This document shows, in pieces, positions 42,312 through 50,471 of a stretch of 64,000 nt of DNA; position 1 is the first letter of the stretch, and the number at the start of each line of letters is the position of its first letter. The notes below the pieces were generated by a model, which had not been told where the DNA came from, made no database searches, and saw only the letters and a list, made by a program, of their open reading frames with translations. This stretch comes from Hyphomicrobiales bacterium (GTDB taxonomy: Bacteria; Pseudomonadota; Alphaproteobacteria; Rhizobiales; Rhizobiaceae). Made by a program: the position numbers and the translations under genes. The stretch covers positions 85,722 through 149,721 of the forward strand of contig UBMI01000017.1 in NCBI GenBank assembly GCA_900466475.1, in the 5' to 3' direction.

Positions 42312-45101
42312 TCAGAACTGCTTCAGATAGGAGATCAGCGCGTTCTTGTCCGATTGCGGAAGATCGGCGCCGAATGTGTGCCCGCCATTGACGACATAGT
42401 CAGGACACTTGCTCAAGCCTACAAGGCGATCGACGAGCCTGGTGTCTCGCACCACCTTCTCGGCCTTGGCGAGCACGGCGGGATCGGCAAGCTCTTCCGG
42501 CGAGCATTGACCGCCGAGCTCGGAGAAGGCCCCGATCAGCGCCGGGCCGTTGGCGATCAGCCTCTTGTAGTTGGCGAACTTGTCCTCCTCGTCATTGTCG
42601 GGCAGCAGCTCGGTATTGGTCAGCGCGTTGACTGGGAAGCCGGCCGGGAACGGGCCGATAGTGATCGAGCCGTCCTTCTTGAAGGCCCAGCCGGCAACCC
42701 GGCTCAACAGGCCGGTGAAGGGCCTCACCTTATCGGGCACGAAGCCCGGCGGCACGATCAGGCAGGAGGGAGCGCTCGTCCGGTAGATATAGCCGGGCAC
42801 CGGCGCCTCGGTCATCTTGTCCATGCGGCGCGTCTGCGGTGAGAGCATCTGGCGGATCGACCGATCGAAGACCGCAAGCCTGTTTTCGATGCAGGGCATA
42901 TATGGATCGCGGGCGTCCGCCGCCGGACAAGAGGTGCCTCGCCCGGCGCCGTAACCGCCGGCATAGTCCTGATTGTAGTAGTCGGTCCCGTAATAGCTGT
43001 CTTCGTGGCCAACCGAATTATTGAGCAGGAAGGGCGCTGTTGACCAGAGGCTGACGAGTGAGGGTGGCCTCAGATAACCGCGCCCATTGCCTGCCGCCTG
43101 CAGCGGCGTCGCCGCCCCTGAAACCGGATGATTGACGGTCACCTCATGCGGTGGTGGCAGCGATTTGTAGGTAGAAGAGGTGAAGTTGTCCCAAATATCG
43201 CCCGAAAGCCCGTTGGTGGCGATCGCGCTGCAGGCATTGGTGCGCACGACATCCATCGGCACGCGCCGTTCCGTGGAAAGGTAATTGCCGTCGAGGAAGT
43301 CCTTTCCATCCGCATCCTTCTCGGTGACGAGCTTGACCATGCCTGCCTTGAAGGCATCTGACTGCGCCCAGGCCCAGTAGCGATCCCAGCATTCGCGATA
43401 ATGCGGGCCGGACCCGCCGCCGGCGCATATGCCCTCATCGACGCCGAGATCCGGTGCGGGCACCGGCTGCTTGCTCGAATGGCAGGCCGCGCAGTTTTCG
43501 GCAAAGACGATCTTGCCGCGCTCGACCTCGACCGGATTGCGCGCTTCGAGCACCTTTTCCCCGACCGGCGTATCCTTCAAATGATCGGCGCGAGCGGCAA
43601 CCAGGAAGAATATCGCCATGTCTGGTGTCATCGCCTCGGTCGCCTGCCAGTAGACCGAATTCTTCTGGGCATCGGCAATGCGGATCGGCGAGATCTTTTG
43701 CCCGCCGAGGAAGGGGCGGAAATGCAGCAGCCATTCTTCGCTGAAAAGGCCGATATTGAGATAGACGCGGTTGAGCGCACCGAGCGTGCCGACGGAATCG
43801 GCGCCGTCCTTCAGGACGCGCATCGAGGCAACGGTGCCGGTCGCCTTGTCGTAAAGCGAACCGAAGGCTGCGGTCTGCGGATAGTCCTGCGCCTGCTTGT
43901 TGTCCTTCTCGTCCCCCTTGATGATTTCCTTGCCTGTCTTCGCCCCGATGCGCAGCCGCTCCAGGACGTCGTAGACGGCGTTCATGGTGCGGGGATTGTT
44001 CATGTAATCGCTCGAGACCAGCGACGTATCGAGCGAACCCGGCGGGTTCGTGTGGAAGAGCTGGAAGAGGAAGTTGGCTTCGTTCTGGGCCGGCTCCCCG
44101 GGCTTTGCGCGCGGCTTGGTGTTCCAGAAGAAGATGCGGTCGACCCAGAAATACTGGGCGCCGGGATTGGAGGAGATTTCAGAAAATTCGGGGCTCTCGA
44201 CATTCTTCGGCGGATTGATCGGGTTGGGACCGACATGGCAGAAGGCGCAGGACATCCCGACGCGATAAGGTCGCACGAGATCCTTGTCGTTGTAATAGGA
44301 CGGATCGGTGTAGTAGCGCAGCGCATCCCAATGTTCGGCGGCCTTGCTGTCGAAATCGGGGTTAGGGAAGAGACGCAGGCCCATGACGCCTGTCGGCTCG
44401 CCATAGTAGGAGCCGACCGGGATTTTCTTCTCTTCGCCCTTCACCTTGACCGTGGTACCGCGCGAGCCGATCTGCACGCCGGGATAACGGGCATCGGCCT
44501 CGGCATTTCCGCCGAAACTGTCGGCGGCGCAGTCCTTGTCGCGCTGATCGAGCCACAGGCCCCAATGATCGGGATCGGCGCTCTTCGCGGCCGTGAAGCA
44601 GGGCTCATTGACGAGCCCGAGATAGCGGAAGCGATTGTCGCGGCCATATGCCATCGTCGGATGGGACGAAATGGTTTTCAGAAGATCGAAGGAGCCGATC
44701 GTGGCACGGGCGGCGAAATCCCAGAACTTGTCGTTACCGCCGGTCCAGACGATCCAGGCATTCTGCCCGCGGATCGCCGCCTTGCGGACGGCCTCCGGAT
44801 CGAGGCCGGTGGCGGTTGCGACCTCCTTGATCTCGGCGGGATAATCGACGCCGGCTGCCGGCGGCAAGAGCAGGCCCTTGTCCATCGCCGCAAAGTAAGA
44901 CTCGCTCGCCCCTGGAAATTCCTCGACCTTACGGTGGACTTTCTTCGCTTCATCCTCGACACGGCCGAACTGGCCGGAATCCGGCTCAATCAGCCACCAG
45001 ACGATGAGCGCAACCCCGACGATGGCGACGACGGCAAGAGTGACGACCGCCACCACGATCCAGGCGAGAAACCGTACGATGCGCTGTCTGACGTTTGCCA
45101 T
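42312..45101 (-). CDS. Large membrane-anchored di-haem c-type cytochrome
   Basis: 929 residues from the ATG at 45101 (GGAGGG upstream). One N-terminal membrane helix (residues about 9-35, LAWIVVAVVTLAVVAIVGVA) anchors a large periplasmic domain. Two CXXCH haem-c motifs are present: CAFCH at 285-289 and CAACH at 537-541. The protein is about twice the size of its two operon neighbours and has only the same two haems, with long insertions between them. Shared local features include YLRPPSLVSLWSTAPFLLNN, equivalent to the SPYLHNGSVPTL stretch of the smaller proteins. This is reminiscent of the di-haem peroxidase / RoxA-like oxygenase superfamily, but no specific function is known to me. It lies between the 491-residue cytochrome gene and the GMC gene. 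Confidence 0.85.
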   Translation of the reverse strand: MANVRQRIVRFLAWIVVAVVTLAVVAIVGVALIVWWLIEPDSGQFGRVEDEAKKVHRKVEEFPGASESYFAAMDKGLLLPPAAGVDYPAEIKEVATATGLDPEAVRKAAIRGQNAWIVWTGGNDKFWDFAARATIGSFDLLKTISSHPTMAYGRDNRFRYLGLVNEPCFTAAKSADPDHWGLWLDQRDKDCAADSFGGNAEADARYPGVQIGSRGTTVKVKGEEKKIPVGSYYGEPTGVMGLRLFPNPDFDSKAAEHWDALRYYTDPSYYNDKDLVRPYRVGMSCAFCHVGPNPINPPKNVESPEFSEISSNPGAQYFWVDRIFFWNTKPRAKPGEPAQNEANFLFQLFHTNPPGSLDTSLVSSDYMNNPRTMNAVYDVLERLRIGAKTGKEIIKGDEKDNKQAQDYPQTAAFGSLYDKATGTVASMRVLKDGADSVGTLGALNRVYLNIGLFSEEWLLHFRPFLGGQKISPIRIADAQKNSVYWQATEAMTPDMAIFFLVAARADHLKDTPVGEKVLEARNPVEVERGKIVFAENCAACHSSKQPVPAPDLGVDEGICAGGGSGPHYRECWDRYWAWAQSDAFKAGMVKLVTEKDADGKDFLDGNYLSTERRVPMDVVRTNACSAIATNGLSGDIWDNFTSSTYKSLPPPHEVTVNHPVSGAATPLQAAGNGRGYLRPPSLVSLWSTAPFLLNNSVGHEDSYYGTDYYNQDYAGGYGAGRGTSCPAADARDPYMPCIENRLAVFDRSIRQMLSPQTRRMDKMTEAPVPGYIYRTSAPSCLIVPPGFVPDKVRPFTGLLSRVAGWAFKKDGSITIGPFPAGFPVNALTNTELLPDNDEEDKFANYKRLIANGPALIGAFSELGGQCSPEELADPAVLAKAEKVVRDTRLVDRLVGLSKCPDYVVNGGHTFGADLPQSDKNALISYLKQF

Positions 45102-45117
45102 CGATCCCTCCTGATGG

Positions 45118-46593
45118 TCAAAGTGTCTTGAGATAGGAAAGCAGCTGCTCCTTCGCCTCCTGAGGCAGATCCGTGCCCCAGAGGTGGCCGCCATTGCCGT
45201 TGCCCGGCTGGCTCGTATCGTAAAGCGTGCCGTACTGTTGCCCCGCTCTGTCACGCCCGCTCACGAAGCCGCCGTTCTCGGCATCCACCAGATCGTAGCC
45301 GCGGTAGAACTGTGTCGGCCGCTCGGCCGGCGGAAGCAGCAGGTCGCGCAATGTCGGGACGCTGCCATTATGCAGGTAGGGACCGCGTAGCCAGAGACCT
45401 CTGAGACCCGTCGCGACATAACCGTCAGTCTTCTGGAAGTTGGTAAAACCCCAGGCATAACCAGGCTCGTAAGCCGCGTAGCGGTCGCGGGCCGCGGGGG
45501 TCCACATGTCCAGGCGATGGCGGTCCGTGCCGAGTTCGACGATCGAGATCGGGGTCCGGTAGCGCGCACCCTTGGCATCGTGGCAGACGCCGCATCGCGC
45601 CAGATAGATTGCTCGACCGGCGTCTACCGCCGCCGCATCGACATGATAGAGATCGCCTTCTGGCTTGAGCGGAGAAAAGGGCGACGGCGGCGGTCCCTGC
45701 AGGCGAATGAAATCGGTAATGCGGCGAAGCCCCTCTTCCGTCCCCCCGTAGGATTTGTAGGTCATGCCGTCACCGATCGCACCGGAAACTACGGTCTCGT
45801 AGAGGTCGGTCTGCAAGCCGTCCCAATGGAGCGAGAAGCGGCGCGTGTTGGTGGCGGAGAGATCGGCAAGCGACCACAGCGGCATCATGTCGGAATTGCC
45901 GATCGTGTGATCGTCGGCCAGTTCAAGATTCTGGAACTTGACCGGATTGAAGGGATCGATCCGGCCAGGACCCCAGTCCGGCCGATCCTTCATCCAGGCG
46001 AAGCGCCGCCCCTGTTCCTGGAGGGCCGCGCGGGTTGCCGGCACCAGCACGAAGCGGTAGAGCGCCCGTTCCCAAACCGGCATGTCGTAGATCCTGCCGA
46101 TCTCCGCCAACACCCGGTCGGCGGTGAACCGCGGATCGGCGCCGACGGCGATCAGGAAGCGGATATAGGCCTGCGGATTGACCCTCGTTCCCGGCCCCGC
46201 CTCGACCAGCCGCGCCGGCTCGTCGGCGCGAAGCCGGTAGCTGCCTTGGTGGCAGAAGGCGCAGTTCGGCGCGACACGCTCGATGACGCCGAGCGTCCTG
46301 ACCGAAAGGCCGACTGGAACCTCGTCGCCGGCCCGCCAATAGAGGCCGAAGGCGCCGTAGCCATCGGCATTGGCGGGCAGATGCTCGGGAAAGAGCTGCG
46401 GCAGGACCCGCCAGATCCAGTAGGGAATGCCCTGCGCTTCTTCATTGCCAATCGAACCGTGATTGAAAGCCTCCGCGAGATCGTTCGTCCGCGGCTGGGC
46501 CATCGGCCGGAAGAGCAGGAAGAACAGCGCGAAGGCGCCGACGACGAGCAGGACCAGAACGCCGAAAAGCCATTTCCAGAAGACGCGCCTCAT
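45118..46593 (-). CDS. Membrane-anchored di-haem c-type cytochrome, RoxA-like superfamily
   Basis: 491 residues from the ATG at 46593, which overlaps the stop of the 143-residue membrane-protein gene (ATGA). It has an N-terminal membrane helix (VFWKWLFGVLVLLVVGAFAL) and a periplasmic part with haem-c motifs CAFCH at 111-115 and CGVCH at 334-338. Between them is WGPGRIDPFNPVKFQNL, and near the end RGPYLHNGSVPTLRDLL; both are also in the 508-residue protein at 47018. This layout resembles di-haem proteins of the bacterial cytochrome c peroxidase/RoxA group. A role as an oxidase, peroxidase or electron carrier for the OYE and GMC flavoproteins of the operon is inference. Confidence 0.85.
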   Translation of the reverse strand: MRRVFWKWLFGVLVLLVVGAFALFFLLFRPMAQPRTNDLAEAFNHGSIGNEEAQGIPYWIWRVLPQLFPEHLPANADGYGAFGLYWRAGDEVPVGLSVRTLGVIERVAPNCAFCHQGSYRLRADEPARLVEAGPGTRVNPQAYIRFLIAVGADPRFTADRVLAEIGRIYDMPVWERALYRFVLVPATRAALQEQGRRFAWMKDRPDWGPGRIDPFNPVKFQNLELADDHTIGNSDMMPLWSLADLSATNTRRFSLHWDGLQTDLYETVVSGAIGDGMTYKSYGGTEEGLRRITDFIRLQGPPPSPFSPLKPEGDLYHVDAAAVDAGRAIYLARCGVCHDAKGARYRTPISIVELGTDRHRLDMWTPAARDRYAAYEPGYAWGFTNFQKTDGYVATGLRGLWLRGPYLHNGSVPTLRDLLLPPAERPTQFYRGYDLVDAENGGFVSGRDRAGQQYGTLYDTSQPGNGNGGHLWGTDLPQEAKEQLLSYLKTL

Positions 46594-47021
46594 GCCGGTC
46601 TCCCTTCGGCGATATTCTGTTCGAGCCGCAGGATGCGCAGGAGACAGAAAAGCGTCGCGATGCCGACCGATCCATCGAGGAAGACGCCGGCGAGATAGCC
46701 GAGCGGCTGGTCGAAGACGAAGACGGCAAGAAAGAAGAAAACCGTGCCGAGCGTACGGGAGGGGAAGACCGCGAGCCAGGCGAACACGCGGTAGCGGTCG
46801 ATATCGAGCGTCGCCGGAATGTAGAAGATCGACAGGATCCCGAGCAGCAGACCGGCAAATCGCGGCCAGATCAGCTGGTTGACGGTAATTCCGAAGAGGC
46901 CGAGGATCCATTCCGGACAGAAGATGAGCGGCAGGACGAAGGCGAAGTTCAGAAGGATGCCGATCCAGACGAGGACCGCATGCCGTGCCTTCCATTTGCT
47001 GAGCGAGCGCGACTGGGTCAT
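46590..47021 (-). CDS. Small integral membrane protein of unknown family
   Basis: 143 residues with four hydrophobic segments (AVLVWIGILLNFAFVLPLIF, WPRFAGLLLGILSIFYIPA, TLGTVFFFLAVFVF, SVGIATLFCLLRIL). No cysteine-, histidine- or quinone-site motif can be named. Its start overlaps the stop of the upstream cytochrome gene and its stop overlaps the start of the downstream one, both as ATGA, so it is made in step with two di-haem proteins. It may be a membrane anchor or quinone-facing subunit of a complex with them. I do not recognise a specific family. Confidence 0.82.
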   Translation of the reverse strand: MTQSRSLSKWKARHAVLVWIGILLNFAFVLPLIFCPEWILGLFGITVNQLIWPRFAGLLLGILSIFYIPATLDIDRYRVFAWLAVFPSRTLGTVFFFLAVFVFDQPLGYLAGVFLDGSVGIATLFCLLRILRLEQNIAEGRPA

Positions 47022-48544
47022 AGCGTTTTCATATATTCGACGAGGGCGTCTTTTGCCGCGTCCGGCAGCTCGGTGCCGTAGCGATATCCTTCGTGTCCGG
47101 CATTGCCATTGCCGGGTCGCGTCGTGTCGTAGCGGAAGAGATCCCCTCCGGCCGACTGATCCGAGCGGTAGCCCACCCTGGCGAGATCGAATTCGTCGCT
47201 GCCACGAAACCAGACGGGCGGCCGCCTGGTGCTCGGCTCGAGCAGATCGCGTAGCGTCGGCACCGAGCCGTTGTGCAGATAGGGCGAGCGCGCCCAGATG
47301 CCGTCGAGCGGGTGGTTGGCATAGCCGTCCGTCTTGTGGAAGCGGCTGAAGCGCCAGGGATAGCCGGCGTAAAGCAGGTTCTGCTCAGCGGCAAAATTTG
47401 CCGTATAGGAGGTCCAGCGTCCGGCATCGGTGCCGATATCAGCGAGCGGAACCGTCTTGCCGAGGCGTGTGAAACGCCGCCTGTCGTAGCTGTAGTCGTT
47501 CGCATCCTTGAAGCCGTGGCAATCGGCACAGTAATGCAGGAACAGCGTCTTGCCCTCCGCCACTTTCGCTTGATCGATCTTGGCTGCGGAAGGGAATGGG
47601 GGCGAAGGCAGATCCCACATCCAGTCCTCGATGCGCGCGATCGATGCCCGGTCGACCGTCACAGGCGTCACGCCGGCGCCGAGTGCGGCGCTCAGGTTTC
47701 GTTCGGCGACGGAATCATTGTTGCCGTCCCAATGGAGGTTCATGCCCTCTCGGGGGCGCTGGCGCCAGATGGCGGGATAGTCGGAAGAGCCGTTCAGCGC
47801 CGCGCCTGATATATGGGCCTCGTCCATGGGGAAGTTGAACTGCAGCGCCTTGTAAGGATTGAACGTATCCACGCGGCCGGGCCCCCAATCCTCCTGACGC
47901 TTGACGAAATCGAGCTGGGTGCCGAGATCGAGGAAGGCGCTCTTGACCCTTGGAAAGACCACGTAACGATAGATCAGCCGCTCGAAGACATTGAGGTCGC
48001 CGCCGACCTTGGGGCTATCGATCGTCGCAATCAGCGTGTCGGCGGTAAAGCCGGGATCGCGGCCGACGTCGATGAAGAAACGGATGAATTCCTGCAGACG
48101 CAGATTGTTGGACGGCGCGCCGGCAATGAGGTGGCGAACTGGATCGCCGGGCAGACGATAGGTGCCGACATGGCAGACGGAACAGTTGAGCCAGACCCGC
48201 TCGACGCCTGAGACCACGCGGCGCGACACTCCGATCGGAAGATCGTCGCCCGGTTTTTCGTAGAGGAAACCGAAACGTCCCCAGCCTTCCGGCCCGAGCC
48301 TGTCGGCATACATGACCGGCAAGGCCTTGAAGACCCAATAGGGCGGCCCCGTCGCCGTCTCGCTGCCGATCGAGCCATGCATGAAATGCTCGCTCTGACT
48401 TTTGAACGCGACGACATACTGGTTGACGAAAACCAGATAGTAGACGAGCGCGAGCAACAGCAGCACGACGACCGCCAGCCACCAGCGGCGGTGGCGGGCG
48501 ACGGCGATCTCGACGGGTGTCTTGCGGTCGTTGTCGCTGCTCAT
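47018..48544 (-). CDS. Membrane-anchored di-haem c-type cytochrome, RoxA-like superfamily
   Basis: 508 residues from the ATG at 48544 (GGAGGGG upstream). One N-terminal membrane helix (LAVVVLLLLALVYYLVFV) is followed by a periplasmic domain with CSVCH at 121-125 and CADCH at 339-343. Motifs WGPGRVDTFNPYKALQF, LHWDGNNDSV and ARSPYLHNGSVPTLRDLL closely parallel those of the 491-residue protein at 45118, so the two probably arose by duplication. HGSIGSETATGPPYWVFKALP near the N-terminus is shared too (HGSIGNEEAQGIPYWIWRVLP). It lies between the OYE gene and the small membrane-protein gene. Probable electron transfer or oxygen/peroxide chemistry in the periplasm. Confidence 0.86.
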   Translation of the reverse strand: MSSDNDRKTPVEIAVARHRRWWLAVVVLLLLALVYYLVFVNQYVVAFKSQSEHFMHGSIGSETATGPPYWVFKALPVMYADRLGPEGWGRFGFLYEKPGDDLPIGVSRRVVSGVERVWLNCSVCHVGTYRLPGDPVRHLIAGAPSNNLRLQEFIRFFIDVGRDPGFTADTLIATIDSPKVGGDLNVFERLIYRYVVFPRVKSAFLDLGTQLDFVKRQEDWGPGRVDTFNPYKALQFNFPMDEAHISGAALNGSSDYPAIWRQRPREGMNLHWDGNNDSVAERNLSAALGAGVTPVTVDRASIARIEDWMWDLPSPPFPSAAKIDQAKVAEGKTLFLHYCADCHGFKDANDYSYDRRRFTRLGKTVPLADIGTDAGRWTSYTANFAAEQNLLYAGYPWRFSRFHKTDGYANHPLDGIWARSPYLHNGSVPTLRDLLEPSTRRPPVWFRGSDEFDLARVGYRSDQSAGGDLFRYDTTRPGNGNAGHEGYRYGTELPDAAKDALVEYMKTL

Positions 48545-48577
48545 GGATCCCCTCCGAATGCGCGTGCGATGCGGGCC

Positions 48578-49963
48578 TCAATGGAAGGTCGGCGGCTCGA
48601 AAACCGACATGACCTGCTTGATCATCTCGCTGTAGCGATCCTCGAAGGTCGCGCCGTCGAACCGGCTGAGGTCATAACAGCCGAGCGGGTTTTCGAGATC
48701 GTTGAGCAGACACTTGTTGCAGTAGGTGCATTCCTTCTCCGGGCCGTTGGCCTCGGCGAGGATCTTCGGCAGATCGTTGTTGGCGACCAGCGGGCGGGCC
48801 ATGGTGACGCCGTCGCAGGCTTTCGAACGGATGGCCTCGGCGATCCTGTCGGCATGCTGGAACCCGCCGGTACAGAGCACCTTGATCGCAGGGTCGATCT
48901 TGCCGATCGCTTCGGAAACGGCGCGCGCATAATCGAGATTGATGCCCTCGATGACCTTGCCGCGACGCCAGCGCCAGAGCGCCTGGAAGGCGCGTCCCAG
49001 CAGGGGATTGGAAAAGATCGCATAATTCATCGGCGCTCGCGTGCCTTGCGAGAGCATGCCGTCGTACCAGCGATGCAGGTCGTTCAGCGGCAGGTCGCCG
49101 GCCGGATTGCGCGGATGCGGAAAGGTCGAACCGCTGGAGACATGAAAGGAGTCGACGCCCTTGCCCCCGTCGAGCAGCATCGTGCAGATCTTGACGGTCT
49201 CGTCGAGCGTGTTGCCCTTTTTTATCCAGGGATAGAGCCAGTCATTGTGGTCAACGCCGTTGATCTTCATCTGCAAATGAAAGTCCTGGCCAACCTCGCG
49301 GCGGATAGCCCTGACGATCTCGAGCACGAAACGCGCCCTCCCCTCCCAGCCGCCGCCATATTCGTCCGTCCGGTCGTTGATGCCGGAGCTCAGGAACTGC
49401 GTCAGCAGATAGCCGTTGGCGCCGTGAAGCTCGACACCGTCGAGCCCTGCCTCGCGTGCGCGCCGCGCCCCTTGCGCGAACTGCTCAACGACCTCGGCGA
49501 TCTCGGGTTTCGTCATCGCCTGGGCGAGCAGTCCATGGAAGTAGTCGCTCTTGTTGGTCGAGCTCAGGCCCCTGTTGAACAGGTTTTCGACGCCGCCCAT
49601 ATCCTGCTGGCGGCCGGAATGGCTGAGCTGCATGATAAACCGACAGTCATGGCTGTGGACGCGGCTGCCGACCTCCCGCCAGAACGGGATCTTGTCGTCG
49701 TCGTCGATCATCGCGTAACGCACGAGGATACGGCCGCGCACGGAGACCGGGGTAAAGGATGAAATGATGCAGCCGATCCCGCCGCGCGCGAACTTCTCCT
49801 CCCAGTTCAGCCGGGCATTGCCGCCGTGGCCGTTATAGTCGTCGAACTGGCCTGATATGTTGGATCGGAAGAGCCGGTTCTTGACCCTCAACGAGCGAAA
49901 TTTCAGCTCGTTGAAGATGAGGGTCGCGTTGTCGGCGTGTGTGAACTGGCTATCTGGGTGCAT
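48578..49963 (-). CDS. Old Yellow Enzyme-family NADH:flavin oxidoreductase with C-terminal cysteine cluster
   Basis: 461 residues from the ATG at 49963 (GGAAGG upstream); the frame stays open to 50035 but the extension looks non-coding. FMN-dependent TIM barrel with the family markers RFIMQLSHSGRQ, AREAGLDGVELHGANGYLLTQFL, LSSGINDRTDEYGGGWEGRARFVLEIV and FHVSSGSTFPHPR. A C-terminal CTYCNKCLLNDLENPLGC supplies four cysteines that could bind a [4Fe-4S] cluster, as in the 2,4-dienoyl-CoA reductase branch. The pyridine-nucleotide/FAD domain of those long proteins is absent. It is probably cytoplasmic and reduces an activated C=C bond or acts in reverse. It is the first gene of the operon. Confidence 0.88.
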   Translation of the reverse strand: MHPDSQFTHADNATLIFNELKFRSLRVKNRLFRSNISGQFDDYNGHGGNARLNWEEKFARGGIGCIISSFTPVSVRGRILVRYAMIDDDDKIPFWREVGSRVHSHDCRFIMQLSHSGRQQDMGGVENLFNRGLSSTNKSDYFHGLLAQAMTKPEIAEVVEQFAQGARRAREAGLDGVELHGANGYLLTQFLSSGINDRTDEYGGGWEGRARFVLEIVRAIRREVGQDFHLQMKINGVDHNDWLYPWIKKGNTLDETVKICTMLLDGGKGVDSFHVSSGSTFPHPRNPAGDLPLNDLHRWYDGMLSQGTRAPMNYAIFSNPLLGRAFQALWRWRRGKVIEGINLDYARAVSEAIGKIDPAIKVLCTGGFQHADRIAEAIRSKACDGVTMARPLVANNDLPKILAEANGPEKECTYCNKCLLNDLENPLGCYDLSRFDGATFEDRYSEMIKQVMSVFEPPTFH

Positions 49964-50471
49964 GCAGGGCCTTCCGAATGACGAGCAACAGGAAAACAAA
50001 AAGCCGAAATGCAATGCGAGGTTTATAACCCCCAAGTGTTATGGACGGTAATGCAATCTAATGTAGTTTGCAAATGGATTTCGGTACCGCCCATCGCAGC
50101 AATCGGCGCCCCATAGGTATTAGAGGACGAAGCTGCAGGCACTTACATTCACAACGTTGGTCGTATCCGGCATGACCGTAAGCTACGCATTTCATGTCGA
50201 AGTATTTGCGTTCGCTTCAGAAGCGGCAGCACATTCTGCAAGAGAAACCGCAGCCGGTTCAGAGTTATTGAGCGCCTTTATCGCCAACCATTTCGCTCTG
50301 ACGTCTGCATCGTCGTGCATTCACCCGGCCTCAATCTGAGGCGGATATCGCTTGACAAAATCCGACGACTGACTTTACTTAAACTTGCAATTTTTCTTCA
50401 TGACATGGATTAGATGAACGCGTGCCGCCCGTGCACGCATGTCGATTCAGGTCGTCTGGCGGGGGGCTGGA
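49964..50471. other. Intergenic region with a weak candidate promoter
   Basis: 508 bp between the OYE gene (leaving leftward) and the secreted-protein gene (leaving rightward). It is less GC-rich than its flanks. TTGACA at 50352-50357 followed after 17 bp by TTACTT could be a weak promoter for the rightward pair. I see no gene, long palindrome or repeat that I can support. Confidence 0.4.

Noticed and set aside
43401..45131. 576-codon open frame on the plus strand
   Set aside because: It runs antisense to the large di-haem cytochrome gene; the repeated acidic and basic composition is typical of the shadow of a GC-rich gene.
48377..49762. 461-codon open frame on the plus strand
   Set aside because: Antisense to the OYE and cytochrome genes, without ribosome-binding site or motif.
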